Origin: Ciceribacter sp. L1K22 | GTDB taxonomy: Bacteria; Pseudomonadota; Alphaproteobacteria; Rhizobiales; Rhizobiaceae | Direction: 5' to 3' | Assembly: GCF_017599385.1 (NCBI RefSeq) | Contig: NZ_JAGFPK010000001.1 | Span: 62,001-126,000 of the forward strand | DNA length: 64,000 nt | Shown here: one piece after another, positions 56,889 through 64,000 of the stretch | How the letters are laid out: each line of letters opens with the position of its first letter | Position numbering within the stretch: position 1 is the first letter of the stretch | Notes under the pieces: generated by a model | Seen by the model: only the letters and a program-made list of their open reading frames with translations | Database searches by the model: none | What the model was told of the DNA's origin: nothing | Program-made: the position numbers and the translations under genes

Positions 56889-57209
56889 TCAGGCGGTCTT
56901 TTCTGTGGTGCCGCCATGTTCGGCGGCGATGGCTTCATGATGCCGGATGACTTCCTTGATGATGAAGTTCAGGAACTTCTCGGCGAAATCCGGGTCCAGA
57001 TGGGCCTCCTGCGCCAGCCGGCGCAGACGGTCGATCTGGTATTCCTCGCGCGCCGGATCGGACGGCGGCAATTCGTGTGTGGCCTTGAGCACGCCCACGG
57101 CCTTGGTGCAGCGGAAGCGCTCGGCCAGCATGTGCACAAGTGCAGCGTCGATATTGTCGATCGACTGCCGGTAGCCGGCTAACTGTTCGCGGATCGCGGG
57201 ATCGATCAT
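56889..57209 (-). CDS. Chorismate mutase (AroQ type)
   Basis: The 106-residue helical protein has the AroQ pattern: R-Q-S-I-D-N-I-D-A-A-L-V-H-M-L-A-E-R-F, K-A-V-G-V-L-K-A, D-P-A-R-E-E-Y-Q and the C-terminal F-I-I-K-E-V-I-R-H-H. It converts chorismate to prephenate for Phe/Tyr synthesis. ATG 57209 has GAGGG eight bases upstream. It follows ffh closely and precedes rpsP, a rhizobial arrangement. Confidence 0.92.
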   Translation of the reverse strand: MIDPAIREQLAGYRQSIDNIDAALVHMLAERFRCTKAVGVLKATHELPPSDPAREEYQIDRLRRLAQEAHLDPDFAEKFLNFIIKEVIRHHEAIAAEHGGTTEKTA

Positions 57210-57217
57210 CGGCGCCC

Positions 57218-58786
57218 TCACTTCTTCTTCGGCAGGCCGGGCAGGCCGCCACCGCCAAGACCCGGCAGCTTCGGACCGCCGAGGCCAGGCAATCCGCCGC
57301 CACCGAGACCCGGCAGGCCACCGCCCTTGCCGAGCCCCATGGCATCCGCCTGCTTGGCGAGCTGTTCGAGCTGCTTCGGGTCCATCGACGAGAGATCAGG
57401 CATTCCGCCCATTCCACCCATGCCGCCCAATCCCATCTTCGAGGCTAGGCCGCCCATCATCTGCTTCATCATGCCGGCGCCCTTGCCCTTGCCGCCCATG
57501 GCCTTCATCATGTCGGCCATGCCGCGGTGCATCTTGAGAAGCTTGTTGATCTCGGCGGCATCCGTGCCGGAACCGGCCGCGATGCGCTTCTTGCGGGAGT
57601 GCTTCAGGATATCGGGATTGGCGCGCTCGGCCTTGGTCATCGACGAGATGATCGCGAGCTGGCGATCGAACGTCTTGTCGTTCATGCCGGTGGCCGCGAG
57701 CTTGTCCTTCATGCCGGCCATGCCGGGCATCATGCCCATGATGCCGCCCATGCCGCCCAGCGACTTCATCTGCTTGAGCTGCTCGGCCATGTCGTTGAGG
57801 TCGAACTTGCCCTTGGCCATCTTCTCGGCCATGGCCCGCGCCTTCTCGGCGTCGATGCTTTCGGCGGCCTTCTCGACCAGCGAGACGATGTCGCCCATGC
57901 CGAGGATACGGTCGGCGATGCGGCGCGGATGGAACTCCTCGAGCTCCGACATCTTTTCGCCGACGCCGATCAGCTTGATCGGCTTGCCGGTGACCGCGCG
58001 CATCGAAAGCGCCGCGCCGCCACGGCCGTCGCCATCCATGCGGGTGAGAACGAGGCCGGTGATGCCGACACGTTCATCGAAGTTGCGGGCGAGGTTGACG
58101 GCGTCCTGACCGGTCAGCGAGTCCGCGACCAGCAGGATTTCGTGCGGGCCGGCCTTCTTCTTGATGTCGGCCATTTCCACCATCAACGGCTCGTCGATGT
58201 GGGTACGGCCGGCGGTGTCGAGGATCACGACGTCATGGCCGCCGAGCTTCGCCGCCTGCACGGCACGCGCGGCAATATCGGTCGGCGACTGGCCGGCGAT
58301 CACGGGCAGCGTGTCGATCTTGGTCTGCTCGCCGATCTGGCGAAGCTGCTCCTGCGCGGCCGGACGGCGCGTGTCGAGCGAGGCCATCAGGACCTTCTTC
58401 TTATCGCGCTCCGTCAGTCGCTTGGCGATCTTGCCCGTCGTGGTGGTCTTGCCCGAGCCCTGCAGGCCGACCATCATGATGACGACAGGTGCCGGCGCAT
58501 GCAGGTCGATCGTGACGCCTTCCGAGCCCAGCATCGCGATAAGCTCGTCATGGACGATCTTGACGACCATCTGACCCGGCTTGATCGATTTCAGCACAGC
58601 CGCGCCGACAGCCTTCTCACGCACCTTGTCGGTGAATTCGCGCACCACTTCCAGCGCGACGTCGGCTTCCAGAAGCGCGCGACGAACCTCGCGCAGGGCG
58701 GCGGAGACATCCGCCTCCGACAGCGCGCCGCGGCCGGTCAATCCGTTCAGGATGGATCCAAGGCGGTCCTGGAGGTTTTCAAACAT
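57218..58786 (-). CDS. ffh: Signal recognition particle protein Ffh
   Basis: The 522 residues are an N-G domain (P-loop M-V-G-L-Q-G-S-G-K-T-T-T-T-G-K, D-T-A-G-R-T-H-I-D, T-R-M-D-G-D-G-R-G-G) and a methionine-rich M domain binding SRP RNA and signal peptides (G-S-G-T-D-A-A-E-I-N-K-L-L-K). The last 45 residues repeat G-L-P-G-L-G-G units, an unusual tail. A structured leader and a good promoter lie upstream. Confidence 0.96.
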   Translation of the reverse strand: MFENLQDRLGSILNGLTGRGALSEADVSAALREVRRALLEADVALEVVREFTDKVREKAVGAAVLKSIKPGQMVVKIVHDELIAMLGSEGVTIDLHAPAPVVIMMVGLQGSGKTTTTGKIAKRLTERDKKKVLMASLDTRRPAAQEQLRQIGEQTKIDTLPVIAGQSPTDIAARAVQAAKLGGHDVVILDTAGRTHIDEPLMVEMADIKKKAGPHEILLVADSLTGQDAVNLARNFDERVGITGLVLTRMDGDGRGGAALSMRAVTGKPIKLIGVGEKMSELEEFHPRRIADRILGMGDIVSLVEKAAESIDAEKARAMAEKMAKGKFDLNDMAEQLKQMKSLGGMGGIMGMMPGMAGMKDKLAATGMNDKTFDRQLAIISSMTKAERANPDILKHSRKKRIAAGSGTDAAEINKLLKMHRGMADMMKAMGGKGKGAGMMKQMMGGLASKMGLGGMGGMGGMPDLSSMDPKQLEQLAKQADAMGLGKGGGLPGLGGGGLPGLGGPKLPGLGGGGLPGLPKKK

Positions 58787-58876
58787 CGGCTCTTCCTTGT
58801 CGCTTCGGGGTTTTCAGGGAGTGCCCGAAACGTTGGTCTTTTCCGCGACGAAAACAAGAGACAAAGCCAAGAAGCA

Positions 58877-58972
58877 CCCGAGGGCGCATCGCGCTGTCGG
58901 GTGTTGACCTCCGGGATCTCTTTATACCTCTAGGGGTCCCGGTCGGCGGCTCGGAGTCTTACTCTCGTCGCA
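58877..58972 (-). other. Structured leader RNA upstream of ffh
   Basis: On the minus strand three stem-loops follow the promoter in order. A small GAGT/ACTC hairpin lies in 58948-58972. A long stem CCGGGA...TCCCGG spans 58913-58944. A compound stem CACCCGA...TCGGGTG, with inner GCGC/GCGC, spans 58877-58905 and is followed by a pyrimidine-rich run. It could be a leader, an attenuator or a separate ~100-base RNA. The 348-base ffh-chemoreceptor gap has no other feature but the two promoters' region. Confidence 0.4.
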
Positions 58973-58983
58973 GATTTCCGCCG

Positions 58984-59012
58984 CATAAACAGGAAGCGCC
59001 GCAAAAAGTCAA
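58984..59012 (-). promoter_or_regulatory. Sigma-70-type promoter of ffh
   Basis: The minus strand has TTGACT (59007-59012) and TTTATG (58984-58989) with a 17-base spacer, a good housekeeping promoter. It lies about 200 bases before ffh, giving a long leader. Confidence 0.6.
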
Positions 59013-59134
59013 CCTTTCCCGCGGAACCGGCCGTCGGGCGGTTATCTCCCCCTCAAAATTCGGGATAATTTAGAGAAAATTGATTTTTTTGGGAAATCAT
59101 CCGCATACCTATTTTTGGAGGCGGGGATTTTATC

Positions 59135-61366
59135 ATGACGGACAACAATATTAAGCGGCCGCTCTGGATCAAGCTGACGGCCTACGGCTTTGCGGCCGTG
59201 TTCTTCTCGAGCATCGCGATCGGCGGTGCGGCCTGGTACCGCCAGTCGATCATGAACGAGGAGGCTCTTGCCAAGGAACTCGAGTCCGACCTGACGCTGG
59301 TCCAGTCGGACATGGACGGCCAGAAGAAGCTCGCTTCGTCCGTCGCCCTGGCACTGGCCGGCGAGCCGGAAACCGGCCCGCTCATCGAGGCCGGTTCGCG
59401 CGAGGAGATCCTCAAGCGTTTCGAAAACAGCCTACCGCAGATCGTCGAGGCCGGTGGCGTCCAGCTCATCACCTTCGTCAGCGCCAAGGGCGAGGCCGTC
59501 GCCCGCATTCATGCGCCTGACAAGTTCGGCGACGACATGACCGGCCGCCGCAAGACCATCGTCAACGCAATCTCCTCCGGCAAGCTTGTCGCCGGTACAG
59601 AACCCGGCCGCACCGCCGTCAGCATGTTCGCCTCCGCTCCGGTCATCCGCGACGGCACCGTCGTCGGCGTCGTTGATGCCGGCACGAGCCTCACCAACGA
59701 TTACTTCAAGCCGCTCGCCGAAAAGATCGAAGGTGAGATCGGCGTCTACGTCATGGTCGAGGGCAAACTCACCCAGCAGGCCTCAACCTATGGCGAAAAG
59801 CCGATGTTGAGCGAGGACGACCTGAAGGCCGCCTTCGATGGTCAGCCAGAGCGCCGCATGATGTCTGAGGCAGGCCGACACTTCGTCGTCGAGGCCGCCC
59901 CGTTCGAAAACTTCTCCGGCGCCCGCATCGGCGTCATCGTCATCGCCTCGGACGTCACCCCAATCGTCGAGGGCAGCAGCAGCGCTGTCTGGACCACCGT
60001 GACGGTCAGCGCCGTCGTCGCGATCCTCGGCGCGCTCGGCTTCCTCTTGTTCGCCCGCTCGCTCGCCGGCGCCATTTCCCGTATGACCGCGACCATGTCG
60101 CGCCTCGCCGCCAACGACATGTCGGTCGAGGTGTCAGGTGCCGATCGCCCCGACGAACTCGGCGCCATGGCCAAGGCCCTGCAGGTCTTCAAGGACAACG
60201 CCCAGAAGACGCTCGAACTGGAAAACATGACGGCCGAGCAGCGCGCCCAGGTCGAAGCCGAACGCCGCCGCGCCTCCGATCTCGAGCACGCCCGCGCCGA
60301 AGCCATGGCAAAGGCGACCAGCACGCTCGCTAACGGCCTGTCGCATCTGGCCTCCGGCGATCTCTCCTTCCAGATCGATCAGCCGCTGCCGGAAGACTTC
60401 GAAAGCCTGCGCAACGACTTCAACCGTGCCGTCTCGCAGCTTCGCGAGACGCTTTCGGCCGTGTCCGTCTCGGCCGGCGCCATCGACGGCGGCACCCGCG
60501 AGATCAGCCAGAGCGCCGATGACCTCTCCAAGCGCACCGAACAGCAGGCCGCATCGCTCGAGGAGACCGCCGCAGCGCTCGACCAGATCACCGTCAACGT
60601 TACCAATTCGTCGAAGCGCGCCGAAGAAGCCCGCACGGTCGCGATCCAGGCGAACGAAAGCGCCCGTAAGTCGGGTTCGGTCGTCGCCAGCGCCGTCGAC
60701 GCCATGGGCAAGATCGAGCAGTCCTCCGGCCAGATCTCGAATATCATCGGCGTCATCGACGACATCGCCTTCCAGACAAACCTGCTGGCTTTGAACGCCG
60801 GCGTCGAGGCCGCCCGTGCCGGTGAGGCCGGCAAGGGCTTTGCCGTCGTCGCCCAGGAAGTCCGCGAACTCGCGCAGCGCTCCGCCAAGGCCGCGAAGGA
60901 AATCAAGGACCTCATCCGCAATTCGAGCGAAGAGGTCGAAAGCGGGGTCCGTCTCGTCAGCGAGACCGGGCAGGTGCTGAAGACCATCGAGGACTATATC
61001 GTCACGATCAACCAGCACATGGATTCGATCGCCACCTCGGCTCGCGAACAGTCCGTCGGCCTCTCGGAAGTCAACACAGCCGTCAACCAGATGGACCAGG
61101 TGACCCAGCAGAACGCGGCCATGGTCGAGGAAGCCAATGCCGCGAGCGCGACGCTCGCAAGCGAAGCCAATCGCCTGCGCGATCTGATCAACCGCTTCCA
61201 GCTCGGCCAGGTCGCAAGCGGCGCCGGCGCACTCCGCGCCACTGCCGCGATGATGGCAGCCCCGTCCCGTTCGGCGACCACGGCACAGGCCCGCCCGGCC
61301 CCGCGCCAGATGGCCTCCGGCGGTGCCGCCGCCGCTGCGGCGTCGAAGGACTGGGAAGAGTTCTGA
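59135..61366 (+). CDS. Methyl-accepting chemotaxis protein
   Basis: The 743-residue receptor has a helix at about 14-33, a periplasmic Cache-like domain ([11 protein letters not shown] near 130, [10 protein letters not shown] near 177), a second helix at about 286-308, a HAMP domain and a HAMP-like linker. The signalling domain tip is [20 protein letters not shown] near 541-560. The C terminus D-W-E-E-F resembles the CheR/CheB tether pentapeptide. It would sense a small organic ligand and control CheA. TTTTGGAGGCGGGG precedes the ATG. Confidence 0.95.
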   Translation: MTDNNIKRPLWIKLTAYGFAAVFFSSIAIGGAAWYRQSIMNEEALAKELESDLTLVQSDMDGQKKLASSVALALAGEPETGPLIEAGSREEILKRFENSLPQIVEAGGVQLITFVSAKGEAVARIHAPDKFGDDMTGRRKTIVNAISSGKLVAGTEPGRTAVSMFASAPVIRDGTVVGVVDAGTSLTNDYFKPLAEKIEGEIGVYVMVEGKLTQQASTYGEKPMLSEDDLKAAFDGQPERRMMSEAGRHFVVEAAPFENFSGARIGVIVIASDVTPIVEGSSSAVWTTVTVSAVVAILGALGFLLFARSLAGAISRMTATMSRLAANDMSVEVSGADRPDELGAMAKALQVFKDNAQKTLELENMTAEQRAQVEAERRRASDLEHARAEAMAKATSTLANGLSHLASGDLSFQIDQPLPEDFESLRNDFNRAVSQLRETLSAVSVSAGAIDGGTREISQSADDLSKRTEQQAASLEETAAALDQITVNVTNSSKRAEEARTVAIQANESARKSGSVVASAVDAMGKIEQSSGQISNIIGVIDDIAFQTNLLALNAGVEAARAGEAGKGFAVVAQEVRELAQRSAKAAKEIKDLIRNSSEEVESGVRLVSETGQVLKTIEDYIVTINQHMDSIATSAREQSVGLSEVNTAVNQMDQVTQQNAAMVEEANAASATLASEANRLRDLINRFQLGQVASGAGALRATAAMMAAPSRSATTAQARPAPRQMASGGAAAAAASKDWEEF

Positions 61367-61390
61367 TCCCATCGTCATCCATCCCGAAGG

Positions 61391-61413
61391 GGCCGCCGCA
61401 TCGGCGGCCTTTT
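61391..61413 (+). terminator. Intrinsic terminator after the chemoreceptor
   Basis: GGCCGCCG and CGGCGGCC form an eight-pair stem with a three-base loop followed by TTTTCTTTT, 24 bases after the stop. Confidence 0.88.
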
Positions 61414-61518
61414 CTTTTGCCGGATACCCCACCACCTATGACGGCATCGCGCAAATGTGTTCCGCCTCTGCAAGCACGCCGCTTCTCAGGGTGCCGGTTC
61501 CGCTGCTAAGGAAGCACC

Positions 61519-62601
61519 ATGAACCGTCGCAATTTTCTGAAATGGCTGTCGCTCGGCGCCGTCGCCACGCTTGCGGCCGGCGTCACCGCGCGCACGGCCT
61601 TCGCCGGCAACCGCTATTACACCGGCCCGGTCTCCGACCATTTCAACGGCACCCATTTCTTCAATCCGGGCGGCGAGGAGCCGCGCGGCCCCTTCGACCT
61701 GCTGCGCTGGAAATTCGGCGGCGACAGCAAGGACTGGCCGGATACCTATCCGAGCCCCTTTCCGTCGGCCTTTCCCGAGACCCGTCTTGATGGCGGACGG
61801 CTGGTGGTGACCATGGTCGGCCACGCCTCCATGCTCATCCAGGCCGGCAATCTCAACATCCTCACCGATCCGGTCTGGTCGGAACGCGCCAGCCCCGTCA
61901 CCTTCGCCGGTCCGAAGCGGGTCAATCCGCCCGGCATCGCCATGGCGCACCTGCCGCCGATCGATATCGTGATCGTCACCCATAATCACTACGACCACCT
62001 CGATCTGGCGACGCTCTCCACGCTGCAGAGCCGCGACAAACCCCATTTCATCACGCCGCTCGGCAACGACACCATCATCCGCGCCGAAGTGCCGGATGCG
62101 CGGATCACCGCTGTCGACTGGGCCGACCGGATCGAGATCGCTCCGGGTGTCGCGATCCATTGCGAACCGTGCCATCATTGGTCGGCCCGCGGGCTCGGCG
62201 ACCGCCGCATGGCGCTGTGGGCCGCCTTCGTCATCGAAACGCCGACAGGCAAGATCTACCACATCGGCGATACCGGCTTTGCCGAGGGAAAGCACTACGC
62301 GGCAGCCCGTCAGAAGCATGGCGACTTCCGCCTAGCCATCCTGCCGGTCGGCGCCTACGAGCCGCGCTGGTTCATGAAGAGCCAGCACCAGAACCCGGAG
62401 GAGGCCGTCGAAGGCTTCCGCCTTGCCGGCGCCGCCTATGCCATCGGCCACCACTGGGGCACGGTGAAGCTCACCGATGAGGCGATCGACGAACCGGTGA
62501 TCGCGCTCAACAAGGCGCTGGACGAGCGCGGCATCGCCCGCGACCGCTTTCGTCCCATGCGCCCCGGCGAGGTGTTCGAGGTTCCGCCGGCCATCACCTG
62601 A
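61519..62601 (+). CDS. MBL-fold hydrolase with Tat-type signal (copy 1)
   Basis: The 360-residue protein begins N-R-R-N-F-L-K-W-L-S-L-G-A, a twin-arginine signal ending near T-A-F-A-G. The metallo-beta-lactamase motif T-H-N-H-Y-D-H-L-D is near residue 154, the next histidine in C-H-H-W-S-A-R-G, and the last in Y-A-I-G-H-H-W-G. It resembles NAPE-PLD/UlaG-like hydrolases (phosphodiester or lactone substrates). A second copy follows 98 bases downstream. Confidence 0.88.
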   Translation: MNRRNFLKWLSLGAVATLAAGVTARTAFAGNRYYTGPVSDHFNGTHFFNPGGEEPRGPFDLLRWKFGGDSKDWPDTYPSPFPSAFPETRLDGGRLVVTMVGHASMLIQAGNLNILTDPVWSERASPVTFAGPKRVNPPGIAMAHLPPIDIVIVTHNHYDHLDLATLSTLQSRDKPHFITPLGNDTIIRAEVPDARITAVDWADRIEIAPGVAIHCEPCHHWSARGLGDRRMALWAAFVIETPTGKIYHIGDTGFAEGKHYAAARQKHGDFRLAILPVGAYEPRWFMKSQHQNPEEAVEGFRLAGAAYAIGHHWGTVKLTDEAIDEPVIALNKALDERGIARDRFRPMRPGEVFEVPPAIT

Positions 62602-62699
62602 CACCGGGCGGAAAACATCGACATGGCATGATTGCCTCTGGAACGGACCGTCCGGCGCGCCCATATGGTGACGGACGCCGAACAGGGAAAACACCAGCA

Positions 62700-63701
62700 G
62701 TGCCGAGAAAACCCGCCAATCCGTATTATTTCGGCCCGCCCACCGACCATTTCGACGGCGTGCGCTTCTTCAATCCGGGCGGCGTTGAACCGGGGACGCT
62801 CAAGGATGTCTGGAAATGGCAGACCAACGGCCAGAAGTCGCGCTGGCCAAAGAAAGTGGAATTGCCAAACACGGCCCGGCCCGCCGACCACGTCAAGGGC
62901 GCCGATCTGCGGGTTACCATGGTGGGTCACGCCTCGATGCTGATCCAGTTCGCCGGCATCAACATTCTGACCGATCCCGTCTGGTCGACGCGTGCCAGCC
63001 CGCTCTCCTTCGCCGGGCCGAAGCGCGTCATCCGCCCCGGCATTGAATTCAACGACCTGCCGCCGATCGATGTCGTGCTCGTCACGCACAATCACTACGA
63101 TCATCTGGACATGAAGACTCTCGTGCGCCTCAACGAGGAGCACGGCCCGCATTTCGTCACCCCGCTCGGCAACGACACGATCATCCACAACGTCATCCCG
63201 GAAGCGAAGATGTCGGCCGTCGACTGGGGCGACAGGCTCGATTACTGGGACGGGCTGTCGATCATTGCGGAGCCCTGCCACCATTGGTCGGCGCGCGGCA
63301 TGAACGACCGGCGCATGGCGCTCTGGGCCGCCTTCGTCCTCGAGACCCCGGCCGGCCGCATCTACCATATCGGCGACACCGGCTTTCACGACGGCATCAA
63401 CTATCGCGCGGCGGCTGAAAAATACGGCGATTTCCGCCTCGCGATCCTGCCCGTCGGCGCCTACGAGCCACGCTGGTTCATGAAGGGCCAGCACCAGAAC
63501 CCGCAGGAGGCCGTCGAAGGCTTCCGCATCGTCAACGCCGCCTACGCCATCGGCCACCATTTCGGCACCTTCCAGCTCACCGACGAGGCAATCGAAACCC
63601 CCGTCCACGACCTGGCCATCGCCCTCGAAGCCGCGGAAATCGCTCCTACCCGCTTCCTGCCGCTCCGCGCCGGCGAGATGTTCGACGTCCCGGACAGGTA
63701 G
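62700..63701 (+). CDS. MBL-fold hydrolase, cytoplasmic paralogue (copy 2)
   Basis: The 333-residue protein is closely similar to copy 1 through its whole length (F-N-P-G-G, V-G-H-A-S-M-L-I-Q, T-H-N-H-Y-D-H-L-D, C-H-H-W-S-A-R-G, P-V-G-A-Y-E-P-R-W-F-M-K), but it has no signal peptide. The start is GTG 62700 with a weak ribosome-binding site; ATG 62628 would add a polar 24-residue extension. Metal ligands are all kept. It looks like a tandem duplicate adapted to a different compartment. Confidence 0.86.
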   Translation: MPRKPANPYYFGPPTDHFDGVRFFNPGGVEPGTLKDVWKWQTNGQKSRWPKKVELPNTARPADHVKGADLRVTMVGHASMLIQFAGINILTDPVWSTRASPLSFAGPKRVIRPGIEFNDLPPIDVVLVTHNHYDHLDMKTLVRLNEEHGPHFVTPLGNDTIIHNVIPEAKMSAVDWGDRLDYWDGLSIIAEPCHHWSARGMNDRRMALWAAFVLETPAGRIYHIGDTGFHDGINYRAAAEKYGDFRLAILPVGAYEPRWFMKGQHQNPQEAVEGFRIVNAAYAIGHHFGTFQLTDEAIETPVHDLAIALEAAEIAPTRFLPLRAGEMFDVPDR

Positions 63702-63735
63702 CCCCCGAAGGCTGCGCACGTCGTGCCCTTCCTCC

Positions 63736-63824
63736 AGCCTCATGCTGACGCGCGCCGAAGGCGCCTCGAAGCACGAGGCTGGCCACCGGCGGTAGCCGCC
63801 CCATCTCCCCCCTTGCGGGGGAGG
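63736..63824. repeat. Extragenic palindromic repeat region
   Basis: AGCCTCATGC (63736-63745) and GCACGAGGCT (63771-63780) pair with one mismatch and enclose GCGCC-GAA-GGCGC. After 25 bases comes CTCCCCC-CTTGC-GGGGGAG (63805-63823). Both resemble palindromic elements scattered between rhizobial genes. The rest of 63702-64000 has no convincing gene; a minus-strand open frame there has low-complexity content. Confidence 0.6.
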
Positions 63825-64000
63825 ACGGAAAATCGAAGGCTTGAGGTCAGCGCAAGCCGCCTAAACTTCAGATTTCGCAAGAGAGGCGCTGTGGCACCAC
63901 CCTCACGGAGCCCCACTTGCTTTGGCCCCTGTTGGTGCGTCCCGTGGGCTTGGTTTTGGATCCTCGGGTCGAGTGTAAAGCCCGGAGACATGCCTGACAG

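Noticed and set aside
58861..58980. SRP 4.5S RNA gene in the ffh leader
   Set aside because: The conserved GGTCAGG/GGAAGCAGCC tetraloop region is not present on either strand.
63740..63991. 83-codon minus-strand frame at the window end
   Set aside because: It runs through the palindromic repeats, has low-complexity content and no ribosome-binding site.

Overview
The window looks like a stretch of core chromosome from an alphaproteobacterium of the order Rhizobiales, most likely Rhizobiaceae (Rhizobium, Agrobacterium or a close relative). The reasons are high GC with strong GC3 bias; an RpoH2-type sigma factor; an imuA-imuB-dnaE2 mutasome under a GAAC-N7-GAAC LexA box; an Irr-type iron control element at bfr; a SAM-II riboswitch before metA; a full CtrA site before ftsK; and the order ffh, chorismate mutase, rpsP, rimM, trmD near rplS and leuC. 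I see no prophage, transposase, CRISPR array or rRNA. The genus call is inference from remembered protein families; no search was possible.

Layout. 1-3.7 kb: an envelope operon on + (EnvC tail, CtpA protease, divergent polysaccharide deacetylase, RppH). 3.7-4.9 kb: bacterioferritin and its ferredoxin on -. 4.9-10.7 kb: the SOS mutasome on -. 10.8-16.1 kb: a zincin-like protein, a CitE/DUF1737 pair, leuD, a DUF2798 protein, leuB and rpoH2. 16.1-26.4 kb: an M48 lipoprotein, thiBPQ with a TPP riboswitch, an ABC protein with a decayed ATPase half, an ABC-F protein, thiN and two overlapping small genes. 26.7-31.8 kb: MoxR, metA, GNAT, VWA, aldose epimerase and an SMR exporter. Then tRNA-Gly, a prolyl-tRNA editing protein, a CnoX-like thioredoxin, a Lon-N domain protein, a Trm112-like protein, a Ubi hydroxylase and TesB.

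37-47 kb: glnK-amtB, ftsK, a LolA-like carrier, exonuclease III, a cyclic-nucleotide-domain protein, an OmpR-type response regulator, an L,D-transpeptidase, an aldo/keto reductase and an EamA transporter behind a Pho box. 47-54 kb: leuC, PPK2, a methyltransferase coupled to an amino-acid ABC permease and binding protein, a BrkB-type membrane protein and rplS. 54-64 kb: a TauE/SafE permease, the trmD-rimM-rpsP-chorismate mutase-ffh group, a chemoreceptor and two tandem metallo-beta-lactamase-fold hydrolases.

The genes are mostly housekeeping. The unusual content is regulatory or structural: several well-formed DNA or RNA control sites; two genes whose only sensible start codon reads ATA; an ABC exporter whose nucleotide-binding motifs are eroded; a structured leader before ffh; a lone guanidine-II-like hairpin before an SMR exporter; and a possible 38-residue protein before leuC. 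I found no convincing new multi-gene system. The best leads are the ffh leader, the decayed ABC protein, the Pho-box transporter and the tandem hydrolases.
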